A stretch of DNA of 64,000 bases, taken from Nemania diffusa (taxonomy: Eukaryota > Ascomycota > Sordariomycetes > Xylariales > Xylariaceae). The stretch covers positions 2,976,001-3,040,000 of the forward strand of contig JBBPUQ010000004.1 of NCBI GenBank assembly GCA_038501195.1. Reading direction: 5' to 3'. The notes under the pieces were generated by a model that worked only from the letters and a program-made list of their open reading frames with translations, had not been told where the DNA came from and ran no database searches. This document shows, one piece after another, positions 24,885 to 35,100 of the stretch. The number at the start of each line of letters is the position of its first letter. The first letter of the stretch is position 1. Made by a program: the position numbers and the translations under genes.

Positions 24885-25369
24885 GTTTGAGAAGACGGAG
24901 AGATAGTATTTATTTATATAGGGAAGTTCACGTGATCGTCTCTGCCTGGAAAGATAGACGTGATCTGTTACTCAGCCGCAGAGCGCTATGCCCACCTAGG
25001 GTGACACAGCGACTAGGTATCTAAGGCAGGACAGTCATCCTTTGTACTAAATCTCTAGCTGCGTTCCACCTTGTATAATATTTTGGAACGAGTAGTGGAC
25101 CTAATACATACTTAAGTTCCCTACGCTAATTGAGGCGGGTGGATTGGACTGAGCAGATGAAGGACTAGGATATACATATCACATAGTTCACTTTGGTGCT
25201 GGTTAAGGGGATGCTGGCTAACCTGGGGACTTCGTAGACTAGGGGTCCACTCGACACCCTACTAGACAGTTTGGATACGATATCATCATATACCAAGTTC
25301 CTTTGTGACTACTAAGAGCACAGCTGTTTTATCATGAATGGCGCTGAACAGTTGTTGACATATTGTAAT
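24885..25369. other. Intergenic spacer
   Basis: About 485 bp between the EME1 stop and the DUF4246 start, both on the minus strand. It must hold the DUF4246 promoter and the EME1 3' end. No repeat or regulatory motif was identified. Confidence 0.5.
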
Positions 25370-27571
25370 CTAGACATCTGTACTGGTAGGATCTCGACCT
25401 AGGAATATCTTGTGTACTCTTCTGCTTATAGCTTGGCCGACAGTACGGTCAGTAAGGGCACCATCTTTGTTTGCACTTTTCCTACATTCTGCCAGTGCTA
25501 GTGGTCCTTCCTCTTCGAGCCCTCGCACCAGATCTGTCACAGATTCATACTTTACAGCAATGCCGTACGCGATAGGCGCAGTGACGCGGGCTATCTCTTG
25601 TAGCATACGTATATACGTGTCCTTAGCGCCATCGCCAGTGCGGACCTGACCTGACTCCATACAGAACCCGGCATCAGTGCTAGCATCGCGGGCCTTGCGA
25701 TACGGAATCGTGCTGATGTGCTGCGTGAAGACAGCGACCCATTGTGCTGTCTCAACGGGCGCGTTGGTATGGTGAACAAGCGTTCCATGTACGACTTGAA
25801 GAGACAATAAAGCGTCCTCGATTTTGTCTTCATCGATGTATTCTTGAAGCTGATTATTATTGCGACGACGAGGCTGGCTAGACGAGGATCCCGACTCAGT
25901 GCTTGCCCCAAGATTTCGAACTGCCGAGGCGAATTGCCGGTTCAAAAGGTTCCTGTTCTTGCGCATCCACGGTGTAAGGCCTTCGATCAGATAAATAAGT
26001 TTGAACCATGGAAAATTGCTCTTCATGCGCAAAATATGGGCCTCCAAGTCCTGGCCTTCGTCGCCAAGAACAAGCCGGACGAATTCGGCTGCCTGCACAA
26101 TGACCAAGACATGGCTCTCGTCTTGAATACGAAGAGGTGTTGGTTTCCAGATGCCCATATCTTCGTCAAATTGAGACGTAACCTTGCGGCGCCATTTGAC
26201 GACGTGTTCTATCGTACTATTCCAAGTTTCGTGTTGGACGTTCAAATCGCCTAGAAGTGCTTCAATTTGTACTTTGAGGCTAGGATTGATACTCGCAGGT
26301 ATGTCGACGATCATCTCTGGTGCGGACACCTTTTTATCAGTCCGTAGCTTGTTGACCTCAGCTAGCGCCTTTTCGTTCTCCTTTTGTAGGGCACGCTCCT
26401 CCCGGGCACGCTCCTTTTCGATGCGTTTGCGTTCCTTCTCTATCTCTCTAGCCTGCGCCTTTTGCTTTCTCTCGCTTTCTCTCTCTTCAGTAGATTTAAC
26501 TACTTTCTTCGTGAGTTGTTTTGGCGCTTGAGCCGTAGCACGAGACGATGAGCAATGAGAGTGCCTTTTCGCTTGGATTTTCGAGAAGTCGACCTCATCG
26601 AGGCCCGGAAGGTCATCCGAGTCAGAGGCATCGCACCCAGTAGTGGATCTGTAATCAGAGCATGGCCGTGCTCTGGTGGCAACGGGCGGGCTCGAGAGTA
26701 AATCTTGAATGTCGTATGTCTCGGGTGCAGAGCTCGATATAGGATCCCATGTAGCTTTCGGGTGAGCATTTAAAGGGTTTAGCTGTGGCTTGGGCTTAGG
26801 CGGTGGCGAATTAATAGGATCGCTTAAGAGATCGATGACTGTCGCCTTAGAGGGTCGGTGGGTGTTGTGATTACCACTGACTGATTGGTCTCTACGAGGA
26901 CCTGCTGGCAACCTCCAGTTTTCCTGTCCTTCGTTCCTACCGGGATCATCAGGCGAGCTGCAGAACAAGCTTTGGGAGGCAGGTTTGGGTTCTTTCTGTG
27001 AGCTTGCAAAAGGGTCTGATGACAACAGAGGTGCCTTTTTAGTAGCCTTGAACGAGGTAGAGTGGACGGGCGAGCTGCTGAATTCAATGTCCTCGGCAGC
27101 GTTGCCCCATCGCTTCACACCCAGGGGCCGAAGCGGTTCTCGGCGGGAAGATGTAGTTTCTGCTGCCAACTTCGTCTTGTTAGGCGAGACAGAATCGTTG
27201 TCTCTCTTCTTGCGGTGCAACAAGCCTGCTGAGGTTCGAGGTTTCTTATGGGAGCTAGCATCAAGGTCACCGGTAGTATCGAAGTCGTCAGACAAGAAGA
27301 GAAAGTCATCATGGTTGTAGTGGCTGCCATGACGGGCTCGGTCGCTCGAGGTTCGCTTGGCTCCAAGGATAGATCCGCTTGGTGTGTGGGAAGGTGGACC
27401 GACGGCACCTTTTCTCGTGTCGACTCTTGTCAGGTCTTGTAAGTCGTAATCGAGGTCACCGAATGACACACGTGAGTTGCTTTGTTGGGCCGATTCAGTA
27501 GATGTTGCGACGGCTGTGTGAGAGGGTCGAATCGGACTTGAAGAGAGTAAACTGATTACTTCGGCCGGCAT
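25370..27571 (-). CDS. eme1: Crossover-junction endonuclease subunit Eme1/Mms4
   Basis: Non-catalytic partner of Mus81, needed to cleave nicked Holliday junctions, D-loops and 3' flaps during recombination and fork repair; nuclear. A single exon of 733 residues if the Met in MPAEVISLLSSSP is used (A at -3). The frame stays open upstream to another Met at 27652, which would add 27 residues of low-complexity sequence. The N-terminal 400 residues are disordered, Ser/Pro-rich and basic, with SIM-like acidic-hydrophobic patches (VIDLLSDP, DIQDLLSS). A charged coiled coil follows (KERKRIEKERAREERALQKE). The ERCC4-type nuclease-like domain begins at EMIVDIPASINPSLKVQIEA and continues through FPWFKLIYLIEGLTPWMRKN to the HhH region. 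The C terminus FLGRDPTSTDV matches the family end. No ERKxxxD active site is present, as expected for Eme1. Confidence 0.9.
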   Translation of the reverse strand: MPAEVISLLSSSPIRPSHTAVATSTESAQQSNSRVSFGDLDYDLQDLTRVDTRKGAVGPPSHTPSGSILGAKRTSSDRARHGSHYNHDDFLFLSDDFDTTGDLDASSHKKPRTSAGLLHRKKRDNDSVSPNKTKLAAETTSSRREPLRPLGVKRWGNAAEDIEFSSSPVHSTSFKATKKAPLLSSDPFASSQKEPKPASQSLFCSSPDDPGRNEGQENWRLPAGPRRDQSVSGNHNTHRPSKATVIDLLSDPINSPPPKPKPQLNPLNAHPKATWDPISSSAPETYDIQDLLSSPPVATRARPCSDYRSTTGCDASDSDDLPGLDEVDFSKIQAKRHSHCSSSRATAQAPKQLTKKVVKSTEERESERKQKAQAREIEKERKRIEKERAREERALQKENEKALAEVNKLRTDKKVSAPEMIVDIPASINPSLKVQIEALLGDLNVQHETWNSTIEHVVKWRRKVTSQFDEDMGIWKPTPLRIQDESHVLVIVQAAEFVRLVLGDEGQDLEAHILRMKSNFPWFKLIYLIEGLTPWMRKNRNLLNRQFASAVRNLGASTESGSSSSQPRRRNNNQLQEYIDEDKIEDALLSLQVVHGTLVHHTNAPVETAQWVAVFTQHISTIPYRKARDASTDAGFCMESGQVRTGDGAKDTYIRMLQEIARVTAPIAYGIAVKYESVTDLVRGLEEEGPLALAECRKSANKDGALTDRTVGQAISRRVHKIFLGRDPTSTDV

Positions 27572-30494
27572 ACTGTCGTGATCAGACGCCTGTGTAGTAT
27601 TATGTGTGCATTGAGGGGGAGCGAATGAGAAAAAAGGGGGGAAAGCAATCATCCGACAAAACCAATTTTTCTCGCGCTAAATTGAAGATAGAAGGGTAGT
27701 TTTGAGCAGACAGCTTATGCTCGTCGCCCTTTGTTTTGCTTGTTATTCCGTCATCATCCTATCCAGATAATTAAACGCGACCAGGCGACTGCGCGCTCGC
27801 TATTTCCAGGTACCGAGCCATACCGTTTTTAGATAGCCTGGGCCTAGCCTAAGCTACCCCATTACTTTGTACGTTACCCCACTCTCCTGCTTTCCCACGT
27901 GTCATAAGTTATGAATACCTGCGTGCCGTAATATACAATGAGTAGCTTCTGAATCTTTACCTACCTACCTACTCTAGATAGACCTTAGGTAGACATAACT
28001 ACCTTCTAGAGGGGCTATGTCAAGCAATTACATTACATTACAATTCACCGAAACCTTCCCGATTAACCCATTTGGACAGCAAATAGCTATTCATTTTGGA
28101 GAGGTTACCTCTAGGTACAAGGCTACCCCCTACAAAATAAAATGACTTTTGTTAATTTCGTTCGTTGAACCTCCATCAAAGCTCAGGGACCCTTGATTTT
28201 ATTTTTGAAGTCTAAATAGCTTCTCGAATCCTTGATCGTGAATACCAGAAACTGTACGTAAATTGTATGGGAACAAGGGTACCTTGGACCGTATGATTAG
28301 GATGTATAAGAAGGTAGGTAGTCCTAGGTCACTTTTTAAATTTCCGGTTGTCTATTTAAAGCAAAACAGTCGCTTCGTTATATCTTTGAATATGCATGAT
28401 ATCTTATCTTTGAACAAAGGATGCCACAGCTAAGGCGACACGAAACTTGAACCGTCCGCGCTGTGTATTCCTCCACAAATGAAGAAACCCCTAGTCACGG
28501 ATTTAAAGAACAGCCTGTACGAGACCTTAAGGTGTGGGATCGTAGATAGTTCAGTAGGTTGCAAGTGATTCAATCAGTTCGAACGACGTCTTATATATTT
28601 ATAGTGTGGATCGTTTCCTGCAGGAACACTCTTCCGAGATCAATTTGTCAATATTACACTTACGGCGTATTGAACGGACCAATTAGAGGAGCCAAGGAAA
28701 CTCCGCGCCAAGTATAGATAAAGCAGATCGTCTTCGGAAGAACTTAGCGACCCTTGTTGAAACCATCAAACCACCGGATAGTTCCGATGCTTTCATATCT
28801 AATGTACATCTCGACCGTTTACGGGAATTCAGCCCCAGCCATTGAATAAATACTACAAACTCGGCGTGTCCTGGGTGTGGGAACGATAGGAGCAGGAGTT
28901 GTCCTTCGCAGCTTTTAACTAGTTACGGCCAATTTGCAATACCTAAACCAAGTATAATGAAATGTATCAAAGCCATTTCAAACCAACTTCCTCGTAATTA
29001 AGCAAATTATATTGCTTTTGAGTAACTCTTTAGTCTTCCTTGCCACTTAGTGGCACTCATTTCTTTCAGCTCGACACTAATTGCAGAGGAAAGGTTTCAC
29101 AAGTCTAATAGATCCTATCATCAATTACAGAGTAATCGCCAATGTTTTGCCGACTAGATTCTCCAGATCGAGAAGCCACCGTGCTTGACCCTATGAAAAA
29201 GAAATTAGCTTTCAGGATACACAACCCCATCTAGGGCTGAGCTTCCTGTTTACACACTTTGGTGCGAAGGCCTCTCTGCTGACTCATCGTGGCTCATTGT
29301 GGCGGCGGTACTGCAGTCCTACTTCTGCCTTTTCTGATGGCCTCTAAAATTTTTATCTACCAACATTGCGTTTAGCCATTCTAGAACACCATATTGATTA
29401 CCCTTGATTTTAACTAAGTACATACAGTAACTGGTTTCGAATGTCGTCTATTTTTTTATCTAATTTGTCTTTGCGCGATCTATGAGCAAGCCTCCTATAC
29501 CTAAGCTTAAAAAGAAGTATTAACATTAAGTCGGGTACGTATATTGAGCACTGGCGGATGAGACGAGACCGTGTCGGCCGAACGGCGGCCTCGGTTAACA
29601 TCGCGCCACCGGCCATATCAACAGCCAGGAGGAATGGGATGGCATCATGAATGCATGCCCCCTCCTACTCACGTTTTCCCGCGTGCTGCCCGCACCCAGG
29701 ATCGGATATTGTGGAGGACGCGCGCAACGGGCCTGTCGCCCTATCCGTATGCGTAAATAAGAAAGTATCTAGGTATATAGATCTAAGACTTCCTATTTGG
29801 GACCGTGTTTCCGTTATAGAAATTTATATGGTTTGTTTGCAGGGGTATATAGCGATCCCCTCACAAAAATAGGAACATACGGTTTCCTATTTCGGATGGG
29901 GTTCCTGCTGTCACAAATTTCTAGTACCTACATTAAGCAGTACTTAATAGGTAAACTTTGTTTCACTCTAGTTGTAAACTCCTGTCGTTAAAAACGAGGG
30001 TATACTGTAGTCAATAACTAGGTAGATCCGCCCTTAGCTACCATCAACTATACTCGTATTCAATGTAGGTAGCAGTGTGGCCTTCGCTAATAGAAGTGCC
30101 CCTGTCCAAGTCATATTATTTAAAGCTATAGCTACCCATAGCATGTAAGTGATCACGACATTATTCTGGGGAAATTTCTACGCAGTTAGGCCTTAGGAAT
30201 CACAGGCAGGTTTTTTTTTATACATCAGCTGGGAATCTTGTAACAAGGCCTGTCCTGCCCTGGGTTAAAATTTGAGTACCTAATTAATGCACAGCTACCG
30301 CCACATTAGAAAAGGAGATTATAAGCTGACAGAAAGTGAGATTGTATACCTATACGAGAGCCTATCGAAACTTGCATCAAATCCTTCAGAAAACTCCATG
30401 CCAGTTAAGTGCTATGGTTTACTGTATTAGGAATAACCCATGAAACATGAAACTTACATAATTAAGTATTAAGGTACGGGCATTGCTGTTGCTA

Positions 30495-30671
30495 CCCTTT
30501 GAATGCCTCCTCGGCTATCGGGTGACTTCAACAGCGGATTAGCGGGGCCGCTTGCACAGCTGCATACACCCAGTGGAACTATAAAATAGGTACCTTGTTT
30601 AGATGATAGCTTTACTGGGTCGGTGCAGCTGTGCAAGTGGTCCCACCTAGGCGAGGAGGCATTCAGAGGAA
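30495..30671. mobile_element. MITE-like palindromic element, degenerate
   Basis: Two inverted arms flank a short centre (about 30576-30611). The inner arms share CTTGCACAGCTGCA and CCCAGT in opposite orientation (30551-30575 against 30612-30635). The outer arms share TGAATGCCTCCTCG (around 30500-30513 and 30652-30665). The left arm carries about 20 extra bases between these blocks. TA dinucleotides sit immediately outside both ends (30493-30494 and 30672-30673), consistent with a Tc1/mariner-type TA duplication, although the outermost bases match imperfectly. No coding capacity. The terminal-inverted-repeat reading is direct; the transposon origin is inferred. Confidence 0.55.
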
Positions 30672-31176
30672 TAGTAAGTATAAAGAATCTCTCCATTCCA
30701 TCTCTCTAACATCTTTAGTAATACTGCCTGCTCTCGCTTCTGATAAAATCTTGTGAGGGCTGCAGGATTTAAGCCTGTGCGGCTTTCTACCGCAGGTCCA
30801 CACACTAACACATGCACACATGCGCGCCACACATTAGGTACTGCACTACAATGACAAAGACGCGAAAAGCAAAAGTTTAAGTCAGGTTATCATATGACCA
30901 GGAAGATTCCGTAATATGTAAGCTTTTTTAAGACCTCAAGAAGTGCAGAGTGTCATATTTATAGTTGAGGAAGGGATTATATGTATAAAAAATAGCAAAG
31001 TGATTCTATGATGCCTAGTTTAAAGGGGGGCAATCTCGAGTATTAAAGCTTAATGTCAAAGAACCATACAGAAAACTGGGGCTAATACTGCGCGGACCAA
31101 GGACCGCACCACATACATATATACTACATATAGGTAGCACACTTTACTACCTTGTTTACAACTTCCAGGTTCGTGA

Positions 31177-31258
31177 CTTGTGCAGTGATCGTAAGTCAAC
31201 ACTAGAACTAATCTCTCCTTGTGCAATGATCGTAAGTCAATACTAGAACTAACAGCAG
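31177..31258. repeat. 41-bp tandem duplication
   Basis: Two adjacent copies of a 41-bp unit share TGATCGTAAGTCAA and ACTAGAACTAA and differ at two positions over the first 35 bases, then diverge in the last six or so. It lies about 280-360 bp upstream of the GPI-anchored protein's start codon, so it may fall in its promoter. Confidence 0.75.
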
Positions 31259-31533
31259 TTAAAACTGTGGCACTTAACGCCAGGCCCAGGCCTCGAGGGG
31301 ACAGGGAGTGACTCCTCTCAACCAATTATACCCTTGCTGGCGAGGTTGCTGCTAATCCTAGAGACTTCTAATGGCATGTCTGTGATGAACTCTCCTGAAT
31401 ATATAAACTATTCACCTCTGCGATTGCTTCAGCCAGATCCTTCTAACTCTACTCCAACTTACCTCCTTACCTCCCAACCTTCCTATCATTTTACTACCTC
31501 ATCAGCTCAAAAATACTTGTACCAACAAGCAAT

Positions 31534-32151
31534 ATGTATAGCCCTAAAGTTCTCCTATTCATAGCCGCTTTTGCGGGCACTTCCCTGTCCCAAAAGTCCG
31601 ACGCTGCATACTGTTCCTCGAAAATGAGCTCCTTCTTCTCCTGGGTCGTCGCCGAAGGTCCTACAACACCTGCTGCAGTACTCGCTTTCCTCGCCACTCA
31701 GACAAATTCCAAAGCGCCCCTGAGTACTTTTGGACCCGAGGCCCACGGAGAGGAGATCTGCTCCATCTACTCCGAGATTCCTGACTCGCTCAAGCCACAG
31801 CTCAAGACGTACATCACGTCAGTCCTCAGCTTCGGTAATGCCAACAGCGACGTCTTGCTTGACGTAGCCACGGACTGCGTCCCCGAGAACCAGGTCGCGA
31901 GCGTGACCAGCTACATCCACGCCATGCTCACCCCTTCCGGCGACGGCTGCGACCCCACGCCTACGCCCGGCAGCGCCGCCAACGGCACGTACCCGACCTC
32001 GCCCGCCCCGACGGCTACTGCCTCCTATACCGGCCAGAGCAACTATACCTATCCCACCTCAGTCGTCACGGCTGCTGCGGCCAGGCCCACCGGTGTCTGG
32101 TTGGGCGCGGCCGCTATCGGCGGTGTCCTCGGTGCTGCCGCCATGCTCTAA
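31534..32151 (+). CDS. Small secreted, probably GPI-anchored cell-surface protein
   Basis: A single exon of 205 residues with a good start context (ACCAACAAGCAAT then ATG). The N terminus is a typical signal peptide (YSPKVLLFIAAFAGTSLSQ). The mature part has four Cys (AAYCSSK, EEICSIY, ATDCVPE, DGCDPTP), and a helical region resembling small fungal cell-wall proteins. A Pro/Thr/Ser/Gly-rich stalk (TPTPGSAANGTYPTSPAPT) follows, with N-glycosylation sequons NGT and NYT. The C terminus is a hydrophobic tail after small residues (TGVWLGAAAIGGVLGAAAML), as in GPI-anchor signals. The shape resembles fungal proteins annotated as infection structure-specific, but I cannot confirm that family from sequence alone. 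Expected location: outer membrane leaflet or cell wall. A 41-bp duplication sits upstream. Confidence 0.8.
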   Translation: MYSPKVLLFIAAFAGTSLSQKSDAAYCSSKMSSFFSWVVAEGPTTPAAVLAFLATQTNSKAPLSTFGPEAHGEEICSIYSEIPDSLKPQLKTYITSVLSFGNANSDVLLDVATDCVPENQVASVTSYIHAMLTPSGDGCDPTPTPGSAANGTYPTSPAPTATASYTGQSNYTYPTSVVTAAAARPTGVWLGAAAIGGVLGAAAML

Positions 32152-35100
32152 GGGGCTTTGAGCAGCCACGGCCATCTTCAATTCAGGCCCCGATCAGTTT
32201 CATACCTTTGGGTCGTGCTTTCATTTTGGAGTCTAATTTCAACGGCGTCCAATTATGAGAGATGTATAATCTGAGCGCTTTTGTCTATTCTAGATGAGGC
32301 GTTCTGGGATGATGATTTATTAGGGCAGCTCTCTTTGAGGAAGACGGGCAGGGGCTGACAGCATGTTTGATCGAGGACTTAAAATAATTCGTAAACTTTT
32401 CGATTCTCTGTGCAGGCAGCAGCTGTTCTTTTTCAATAAGCCTTATAAATAAAAGTACTTATTTAAGCAGGTTCTCTTCACTGAGCTGGTTGTTTCATGG
32501 GTGTAAAAAGCAGAGCTGGAGCAAGTCATGTGGACAGACGTGCTCTGCAATTCAATTAACATGATGAGAGTGTAACGTAAAAGACAACCCGGACCGATGA
32601 GAACGTGGAGTGCAGTTTCGTTTATTTTAAGAGGCAGACAATATGCTCCACAAACAACCCACATAGCATGTTTAAACCGTACAAGGTAGCATTCTATAGC
32701 CTAGATCGAGCGGAATGCCAGGGGCGACCCCGATTTAGTACAATTTTGACACTAACGTATCCATAACGGATAGATCCCATATCTACCTAGCGATAACCAC
32801 CTGGAGAGGAGGATAGCCGAACACTGTAAAAGCGCACAAATGACGCTTCGACGTCAAGGTACTTCATTGGGGGGTAATATGATCTAAAATTTGTCTCATC
32901 CAGTCCGATTGCTGCCTGTTCATCAGTTAAATCGAGCCTGTCCGATTGTTTTGATTCTTCATGTTTAGTGAGAAGGGTTGACGTAGGCAGATCTACGGCG
33001 TTAGTTGCTGACGCAAGCTTTCTGAGACCTCTTGTGACCTCGTGACCTCCACTCTCCAATTGCCTCGTAGAAGTCTCAGTTGGGTTAAGGCCTCGACCTT
33101 GGTAAGACCCTGAATAGAGGGGCGTAATGGCTAGGGGGGCATTTAGCCTCCTCCGAAGTCGGGAGTTCTGTGATATAGTCGGTTTTCCCGTGTGACAGGG
33201 TGCAAACAAGAAGCGCAAAAACCTTCCTAGGTGCACGCTCCAATGGGACGTTCTATTCTTGCTTGTCTATCTCTGCACTAATGCACAAGTAGTTTTTAAC
33301 AGCTAGTAACTATTAATCATCTTGTGGCAAACTCTACTGGGATGCCGCGAGTTCTTAGTACTGCTTTCGGGTCTCGGAAATGTGAACTGCCGTAGTAGTT
33401 CGAGTACTCTATGAGGGTTTAGAAAAAGAGAAGGCCCTTTTCTAGTAGCTATTATGTTTCATAGGTTCGGTATGTCTGATGAGAAAGGAGTATTAGACTG
33501 GTGCGAGGGATGTAAGTGCTAAAATGGTCCCTATTATTGTGACTCTCATGCTAGAAAGTCTGGCTATGATTGCCATGGGCTAACTAGCCCATGGCCGTTT
33601 CTTATTTCTTTTTCAAAGGCCGGCTTGTCGGAAATAAAAGCCTGTGTGCCGTAGTGGGAAATTCGTAAACGCTTTAACTATCATATGCCAAGGCGGCATA
33701 TGATTAGTCTCTTAAGGTCTTGCTGTGTTGGTGCTTGTAGGTTTAGTGCTAGACACACTCACCGACTTTGGGGATTTGTCGATGGCCACAGTAGCGCTGC
33801 CAAAGATTTCATACTTGCTTCAAAATATCTGAGAAAACAGAAACAATAAGTAAAACTTTAGTCTTGGGAGACTGGCTAACTAGCTAGCTGAGGCAGTTCC
33901 CAGAGGAGACTATCAGGAATAAATAAGAAAAATCAATCATAGACGGGCAATACTAAACCTAATCAATATTCCCCTTGAACCCTCGTGCTTGTTCACCAGC
34001 ACTGTCATGATAGAATTGAAAGCTATGTAGCTTCCACTTTAGTTAATATATTTCAGTCAGGAGGTATGGCATATATCTAGCAGTTTGGCAAATTATTCAT
34101 TGGCTTTTCGATATTAGGAAGGCTCGACTGTTGAATCGTTTTGCGTATTCTCTTTTCTATTTTAACAACAAATTTGAAATATGTGGATGAGACGGAGAAA
34201 AACGACACCGTTAATACTACTACAGTATTAATAGTATATACTATACGCGACAGTGGATTATATTTTAAAAAGTTTGATATTTTAATTATCCTCCCCTTCA
34301 ACCGTATGGAAGGATTCCTAGAAAGTTTAAAGTAAAACTACTACTACCAGCAGTATCAGATATGCCCCATGAAGTAATCGGCTTTCTTCTATGCAAGGAT
34401 TAACCAGCTTAACTATAGCTTGCACGTCAAAACTAGATAATATGTTCGTTTCCGCCTGCTTCAAAGACACGCTCGGTGTTACGGCTCTTCTTGTTCATTG
34501 TAAATCAAGTACTAAGGTATTTAAGTGGCTATCGTTGACACGTTGTATCTTGGTCGTAAGTCTAATGTACAAAATTTAGTAGCGTTAAATCCACCCTACA
34601 CTATTTTACCCAGGGCAGCTTTTTAATAGCTGCGATAGCTAGGTAAGATCAGGATTACATAAAGGTATATTGCTTTCAGGTGGCAGATTATATGGGTAGC
34701 TCTATTATTCGATATCGAAACCTTTAACCTAGAGATTTACGTGCTTACTTTTTAAAACTAGTATGGAAGGTGAGGGAATACATCACTTTTTTATCTCATC
34801 AGCCCACTGGCGCGAATATCTATTCGAGAATGCTACTAATTGTGGGACTACTAAAAGATGTAGCGTCTTTTCCTGGTACCGGGCCATAGCTTTCCTACCT
34901 ACGCAGTACTGAATCAAGGGGCTACAAAAGGATGTAGTTATTATCAATTACCGGCAGCTCGTTTGGGTCCTTAGTAACATCAATAGTTCAACCGGTGGGT
35001 TCGACATTGTGGAGAAAGTTTATGGTGGGTTCGTAGCATTCCGAGATTGAAACGCCTCGATAAATCTTCACTTATCGACAGGTCGCCTGGACAGGATTCC

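Larger units (their letters stand above)
27572..31533. other. Gene-free intergenic region (about 4 kb)
   Basis: No supported gene. The right-hand end of EME1's promoter is here, followed by AT-rich DNA with TACCTA clusters near 27955-28000. It holds the palindromic element at 30495-30671 and a 41-bp tandem duplication at 31177-31258 that belongs to the upstream region of the next gene. Short frames at 29410-29990 show no family features. Confidence 0.6.

Noticed and set aside
32787..33236. 149-codon minus-strand frame
   Set aside because: Low-complexity-free but without any recognisable motif or start context; similar-length chance frames occur elsewhere in the window.
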